The position numbers and the translations under genes were made by a program. The notes under the pieces were generated by a model that did no database searches, was not told the origin of the DNA, and worked only from the letters and a program-made list of their open reading frames with translations. Shown here one piece after another: positions 5,926-8,889 of a stretch of DNA of 8,889 nt (the first letter of the stretch is position 1; the number at the start of each line of letters is the position of its first letter). This stretch comes from JAPOPJ01 sp964538885 (GTDB lineage Archaea > Thermoproteota > Nitrososphaeria > Nitrososphaerales > Nitrosopumilaceae): contig CAZIHR010000069.1 in the NCBI GenBank assembly GCA_964538885.1, positions 1-8,889 on the forward strand, written 5' to 3'.

Positions 5926-6990
5926 TTACGACAACAGGATATGCTTTTTGCCAGTCACACTTATTCCACTTTCTATCTCATCAAAGTGAGTGATTTTTAA
6001 CTTGACGTCTGCAAACCATTTTCTGACCTGTTCTGGCGTATGCCTGTGCGCGTACTCTGGAAAATACCAGTCATAGTTTACGGCTACACTGTGCTCAAGC
6101 GGCATGTCAATAGAGTAATAGCACTTTAAAAAGTTCCAATATACGAACTTTTGAACGTCATATGTCCCGGCCTTGATCTTCAATAACGGGATATCACGCG
6201 GTATGGTGATTTTTTGGCTGATTTTTGTCAGGTGCTTTCCAAGTACCGCCATATCCCTAGAAAACTCACGGCATTGCCTTTGCGTCATATTTACAGTTGA
6301 TTTTCGGATAAGGTCATCGGCAAACTCCCGCATGGGCCCCTTTACCTTGTACACATAGATGGAGATCATCCCATTTCTGTCTAGTAGTTCTGTTAGCGCC
6401 ATAAACGATCTTGCCGTATTCTTGGTATGATGTAATACCTGATCTGAGACGATAAAATCAAAGAATCCCTTCTTAAACGGCAGATGCATGATGTCAGCCT
6501 GTATAAAGTGAATGTTTTTCTCAGAGCCATATTGCTTGTAGGCAAAATCTATGCCATCTGCAGCATCGATTGCAAAAACCTGTGACTTGGGGTTGTGCGC
6601 CAAGATTTTCACGCCGCTTCCCACCCCGGTTCCGGCATCAAGTATCATTGATCTAGTATTCAAAAACGCCCTAAACTTTTTCTTGGTCATCCATCCAAAC
6701 CGCTGCAAAAACCATCGATCATGAACATCAGTCCATTTTTTTGTCAGGTGGAGACGGTGGTATCTCTTCCACTTTGAGGAAAACGACTTGCGGTTCTGCT
6801 CAAATGTTCTGGTATTGCTCCCCCCCCCCAGCAAGAGTCTTGGAATGCCGCCCTTGATGTAAAACCTGTGCCTGCTATTACATGTCAAGACCCCATCTAG
6901 AATCTCACCGGATCTTTTTTTCATGACATTTAGTCTAAAATCCTTGCCACATCTTGGGCAGGCAAGATAATTTACAAGGTTCTCCTTCAA
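5926..6990 (-). CDS. Zinc-ribbon class I SAM methyltransferase (substrate unknown)
   Basis: The protein is predicted to methylate an unknown acceptor using S-adenosylmethionine. Residues 9-50 form a Trm112-like zinc-ribbon: LACPRCGKDF (C11, C14), then C37 and H41, ending in the usual GIPRLL. The methyltransferase domain follows: motif I LDAGTGVGSG (117-126), acidic D142 in FAIDAADG, QADIMHLPF (164-172) and FDFIVSDQVLHH (177-188), typical of the Methyltransf_11 group. The C-terminal third (about 215-354) has no recognised family. The start is TTG at 6990, because a stop lies shortly upstream in frame and a TATA box fits it. A run of ten G (6820-6829) encodes the Gly-rich linker between ribbon and methyltransferase. 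The gene is divergent from the DRG gene. Such proteins occur in many pathways, so no role is given. Confidence 0.85.
   Translation of the reverse strand: MKENLVNYLACPRCGKDFRLNVMKKRSGEILDGVLTCNSRHRFYIKGGIPRLLLGGGSNTRTFEQNRKSFSSKWKRYHRLHLTKKWTDVHDRWFLQRFGWMTKKKFRAFLNTRSMILDAGTGVGSGVKILAHNPKSQVFAIDAADGIDFAYKQYGSEKNIHFIQADIMHLPFKKGFFDFIVSDQVLHHTKNTARSFMALTELLDRNGMISIYVYKVKGPMREFADDLIRKSTVNMTQRQCREFSRDMAVLGKHLTKISQKITIPRDIPLLKIKAGTYDVQKFVYWNFLKCYYSIDMPLEHSVAVNYDWYFPEYAHRHTPEQVRKWFADVKLKITHFDEIESGISVTGKKHILLS
6820..6829 (-). repeat. G10 homopolymer inside the methyltransferase gene
   Basis: The plus strand has ten consecutive C, read on the coding strand as CTG-GGG-GGG-GGG-AGC (Leu-Gly-Gly-Gly-Ser). 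A one-base slip would shift the frame before the SAM-binding domain and remove it. The frame is intact at ten G. Confidence 0.9.
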
Positions 6991-7013
6991 CTTTAAGATT
7001 ACACACCAAGGTC

Positions 7014-7023
7014 AGTATAAAAG
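7014..7023 (-). promoter_or_regulatory. TATA box of the zinc-ribbon methyltransferase gene
   Basis: The minus strand reads CTTTTATACT, centred about 28 bases before the TTG start at 6990. The expected transcription start would leave a leader of only a few bases. Confidence 0.45.
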
Positions 7024-7121
7024 TCATTGTTGGATTCCATTCCAAAGGAATATTGTGATTTAGAACATCACCCTCACACCATATAAGGACGGATAGCGGC
7101 CAAGCATCTCCTGACTCTGAC

Positions 7122-7153
7122 GATCATGCGGCGGTTTACGAATGCGCATGATC
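7122..7153. repeat. Perfect 9-bp inverted repeat (hairpin 1)
   Basis: GATCATGCG at 7122-7130 and CGCATGATC at 7145-7153 are exact reverse complements separated by 14 bases. No T-run follows on the plus strand, so it is not a typical terminator. Confidence 0.75.
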
Positions 7154-7182
7154 CATCAATCCTAGCACATGATGTCAGAATC

Positions 7183-7245
7183 TTGGCACGGCGCGTTCCA
7201 TATAACGTAATATTATGGGCACGTTATACAAAACCGCGTTGCCAA
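7183..7245. repeat. Long imperfect inverted repeat (hairpin 2)
   Basis: Three nested perfect blocks pair in order: TTGGCA 7183-7188 with TGCCAA 7240-7245, CGCG 7192-7195 with CGCG 7235-7238, and TATAACGT 7201-7208 with ACGTTATA 7221-7228. The loop is 12 bases. Together they give 18 pairs with two internal loops. It could be a structured RNA, the remains of a small palindromic mobile element, or a protein-binding region. Confidence 0.65.
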
Positions 7246-7280
7246 TCATGCCAGAGTATAGGTCGCAAACAAACAATAGG

Positions 7281-7290
7281 ATATTATTTG
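7281..7290 (+). promoter_or_regulatory. TATA-like box before the DRG GTPase gene
   Basis: ATATTATTTG lies about 28 bases before the ATG at 7314, the only AT-rich block at the right distance. This implies a very short leader. Confidence 0.35.
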
Positions 7291-7313
7291 AAAAACAAGA
7301 TCCGTTAAGATAG

Positions 7314-8423
7314 ATGGGAATCCCAGAAAAGATCAAGGCCATAGAAGACGAGATGGCAAAAACTCAGATTAACAAGGCAACGGAGCACCACCTAGGTCTG
7401 TTAAAGGCAAAGATAGCAAAACTTAGGCGCGAGCAGGAGGACAATGCGATAAAAAAGAGCTCGCAAAAGTCCGACGGATTTGATGTAAGAAGAACCGGTG
7501 ATGCAACCGTAGTCTTTATCGGACTCCCAAGTGTAGGCAAGTCCACGCTGCTCAACAAGCTGACGGGGGCAAGGTCAGAGGTAGGCGCGTATCAATTCAC
7601 CACACTGACCGTTGTGCCAGGAATGATGAATTATCGTGGTGCAAATATACAGCTTTTGGATCTCCCCGGAATAATAAAAGGCGCATCAAGTGGGAAAGGC
7701 CTTGGAAAAAGAATTCTCTCAGTCGCAAGGAGTGCGGACCTTGTCCTGCTAGTACTTGATGTCTTTCAACCGTACCACGAGGACGTACTGATAAACGAGC
7801 TTGGAAACATAGGGATCAGGCTCAACCAGCTTCCACCAAACATCACCATTGAAAAGTCCGGGACTGGAGGGATCGCGGTGGCACAGCAGGTAAAACTTGC
7901 AAGGATTACGGAAAAGCACCTAAGAGACATACTTCATCTTTACGGAATAATGAGTGCTAGAGTGGTTGTCCGCGAAGATTTAACGTCCGAACAGTTATCC
8001 GATCACATATCCGGAAACGTCAGCTATGCAAAATCTCTGACCATACTAAATAAAATTGATCTAGTCGACGGGGAATTCCGGCGGGATCTTAGAAGGAGGC
8101 TGAGAACAGATATAGTCGAGGTTTCTGCCAACACGGATGTAAACATCGATCTGTTAAGAGAAGAGATCTACAAGATGCTAAGATTTATCAGAATATACCT
8201 GAGGCCAAAGGGTGGCGAGACGGACTTTGAGGAACCGTTGATTGCAAGGGAGGGCGATACCGTCGAGGATGTATGCAACAAGCTTCACCGCAAGATGAAA
8301 AGACAGTTCAGGTACGGAATGGTGTGGGGTAGCAGCGTAAAGTTTGGCGGCCAACGTGTCGGCCTAGACCATGTCCTGCACGACGAGGACGTCTTGACTA
8401 TAATCAAGGTAAAAGGGGCATGA
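7314..8423 (+). CDS. drg: DRG-family GTPase with C-terminal TGS domain
   Basis: This is a developmentally-regulated-GTP-binding (DRG/Obg-related) GTPase, universal in archaea and eukaryotes and linked to translation; eukaryotic homologues bind ribosomes. Residues 1-55 form a charged, helical, probably coiled-coil N-terminus (KIKAIEDEMAK, LLKAKIAKLRREQED). The G domain shows G1 GLPSVGKS (70-77), the switch region with FTTLTVVPG (95-103), G3 DLPG (116-119), G4 NKID (246-249) and G5 SAN (271-273). The stretch between G3 and G4 contains the insertion typical of DRG proteins. From about 295 the TGS domain follows (PLIAREGDTVEDVC to the end, DEDVLTIIKV). The length of 369 residues is normal for the family and all key motifs are intact. 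The start is ATG at 7314, supported by the MGIPEKIKAIE N-terminus usual in archaeal homologues. It appears to be a core housekeeping gene outside the accessory island. Confidence 0.96.
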   Translation: MGIPEKIKAIEDEMAKTQINKATEHHLGLLKAKIAKLRREQEDNAIKKSSQKSDGFDVRRTGDATVVFIGLPSVGKSTLLNKLTGARSEVGAYQFTTLTVVPGMMNYRGANIQLLDLPGIIKGASSGKGLGKRILSVARSADLVLLVLDVFQPYHEDVLINELGNIGIRLNQLPPNITIEKSGTGGIAVAQQVKLARITEKHLRDILHLYGIMSARVVVREDLTSEQLSDHISGNVSYAKSLTILNKIDLVDGEFRRDLRRRLRTDIVEVSANTDVNIDLLREEIYKMLRFIRIYLRPKGGETDFEEPLIAREGDTVEDVCNKLHRKMKRQFRYGMVWGSSVKFGGQRVGLDHVLHDEDVLTIIKVKGA

Positions 8424-8605
8424 TTCCATGCAATGCACAGGTATTGTTTTAACGATACAGGATTATAATACATGGACTCACAAGCATCATGACGCTATAC
8501 AAGTACAAACAATGCCAGTCACGTATAGTACCGTCAATGTACAAGATCAGAGTGTAATTTTTGTTGCCGGTGTAATGGTACACGCGCCTGATCGCAGACA
8601 TGTAG

Positions 8606-8636
8606 TCGCGACATACAATATCGTGATCGCGACATA
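8606..8636 (+). repeat. Direct repeat TCGCGACATA, 21 bases apart
   Basis: TCGCGACATA occurs at 8606-8615 and 8627-8636. A related copy, ATCGCAGACAT, lies just before it near 8591. The 21-base spacing is two helical turns, so bound proteins would sit on the same face of the DNA. Confidence 0.6.
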
Positions 8637-8689
8637 TCAATAATGGTTGTGATACCGATCAGAAAAAGCAGAATTCTTGCGAGATTTCG

Positions 8690-8707
8690 TTGATAATTTG
8701 TTATCAA
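8690..8707. promoter_or_regulatory. Palindrome TTGATAA-TTTG-TTATCAA, possible operator
   Basis: This is a perfect 7-bp inverted repeat with a 4-base centre. It sits about 15 bases upstream of the probable TATA box (8722-8731) of the histone-H1-like gene, a position suited to a dimeric regulator. Confidence 0.45.
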
Positions 8708-8721
8708 TTTGTGTAATTTTC

Positions 8722-8731
8722 TTTAGTTTAA
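8722..8731 (+). promoter_or_regulatory. TATA-like box of the H1-like gene
   Basis: TTTAGTTTAA is centred about 38 bases before the ATG at 8765, predicting a leader of about a dozen bases. AGGAAGG at 8745-8751 is purine-rich but 13 bases from the ATG, rather far for a ribosome binding site. Confidence 0.35.
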
Positions 8732-8764
8732 CCACTGAAAAACTAGGAAGGTACGGGTTTGTTA

Positions 8765-8889
8765 ATGGCAACAGCTAAAAAACGAGCAACCAAGAAAAAG
8801 GCGGCTCCAAAGAGAACAGCCAAGAAAAAGACGGCAACCAAGAAAAAGGCGGCTCCAAAGAGAACAGCAAAGAAAACGACGGCAACAAA
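8765..8889 (+). CDS. Histone-H1-like Lys/Ala/Pro-rich DNA-binding protein (5' part)
   Basis: The frame starts at ATG 8765 and runs off the right edge after 41 codons. It reads MATAKKRATKKKAAPKRTAK and continues in the same style, made almost only of Lys, Ala, Thr, Pro and Arg. A 16-residue unit, ATKKKAAPKRTAKKKT, occurs at 8786-8833 and again with one change (KKTT) at 8834-8881, and a third unit begins at 8882. Such sequences are like the tail of eukaryotic histone H1 and of bacterial H1-like proteins, which bind DNA without sequence preference; in archaea such tails can precede a folded domain that would lie beyond this window. A nucleoid role is inferred from composition. The two copies are also nearly identical as DNA, which suggests recent duplication or gene conversion. 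Confidence 0.8.
   Translation, partial: MATAKKRATKKKAAPKRTAKKKTATKKKAAPKRTAKKTTAT
8786..8881 (+). repeat. Tandem 48-bp coding repeat, two copies
   Basis: Unit 1 is 8786-8833 and unit 2 is 8834-8881; they differ at only a few bases near the 3' end of the unit. The period is 16 codons, so changes in copy number would keep the frame. Confidence 0.85.

Larger units (their letters stand above)
6991..7313. other. Divergent intergenic region with two inverted repeats
   Basis: This 323-base stretch separates the minus-strand methyltransferase from the DRG gene. It carries a TATA box for each direction, two inverted repeats (7122-7153 and 7183-7245) and a block with tRNA-like motifs (7082-7150). A 60-codon open frame at 7126-7308 runs through both hairpins and has no recognised domain, so it is not called as a gene. 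Confidence 0.55.
8424..8764. other. Intergenic region with short repeats between DRG and the H1-like gene
   Basis: This 341-base stretch has no recognisable gene. Just after the DRG stop is a small hairpin, GTATTG 8441-8446 with CGATAC 8453-8458 (one G-T pair, loop TTTTAA). A 10-base direct repeat and a perfect palindrome lie further on and are listed separately. Open frames on both strands across 8428-8643 overlap each other and show no domain. Confidence 0.5.

Noticed and set aside
5730..5993. 87-codon open frame on the plus strand
   Set aside because: It overlaps the 3' end of a well-supported minus-strand gene by 68 bases and shows no known motif; its last third is the shadow of that gene.
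7126..7308. 60-codon open frame on the plus strand upstream of the DRG gene
   Set aside because: It runs through two inverted repeats, has no recognisable domain beyond one CxxC pair, and has no TATA box at the right distance.
8428..8643. Open frames on both strands in the region after the DRG gene
   Set aside because: They overlap each other, contain the short repeats, and show no domain or promoter support.
71..8707. CRISPR array
   Set aside because: The repeats seen are short, few and irregularly spaced, with no series of equal spacers and no cas genes.

Overview
The window most likely comes from an archaeon, probably a thaumarchaeote (Nitrososphaerota, in the Nitrosopumilus/Cenarchaeum direction). 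The grounds are a DRG-type GTPase with a C-terminal TGS domain, the start of a Lys/Ala/Pro-rich histone-H1-like repeat protein, archaeal TATA boxes about 25 bases before start codons (short or no leaders), and transposase relics of types common in archaea. This rests on protein recognition by eye; no database was searched.

Layout. (1) Positions 1-262 hold at most a short coding tail at the left edge and small palindromes. (2) Positions 263-1883, minus strand, are a tight three-gene operon of uncharacterised small proteins. Each junction is a 4-base ATGA stop/start overlap, and a TATA box sits 24 bases before the first ATG. The third gene is cut by an in-frame TAA, which becomes visible only when its true start, overlapping gene 2, is used. 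(3) Positions 1962-2999 are a decayed insertion sequence with 23-bp imperfect terminal inverted repeats and a DDE transposase that carries a TAG in its helix-turn-helix. Immediately after it, about 2987-3386, is a heavily eroded second transposase of the same general type. (4) Positions 3469-5408 are a type II restriction-modification pair, an amino-methyltransferase overlapping a PD-(D/E)XK nuclease of probable TdeIII/MjaII type. (5) Positions 5466-5657 are the C-terminal relic of a third transposase of a different type, so the restriction-modification pair is bracketed by transposase debris. (6) Positions 5926-6990, minus strand, encode a zinc-ribbon class I methyltransferase with a run of ten G in its coding strand. 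(7) Positions 6991-7313 are a structured intergenic region with two inverted repeats and tRNA-like motifs. (8) Positions 7314-8423 encode the DRG GTPase, followed by a 341-base intergenic region with short repeats and a palindrome. (9) The histone-H1-like gene starts at 8765 and runs off the right edge.

The left two thirds read as an accessory island: an uncharacterised gene trio, a restriction-modification system and three transposase relics in different stages of decay. The right third looks like core archaeal sequence. The most interesting candidate for an undescribed system is the ATGA-coupled trio at 263-1883.
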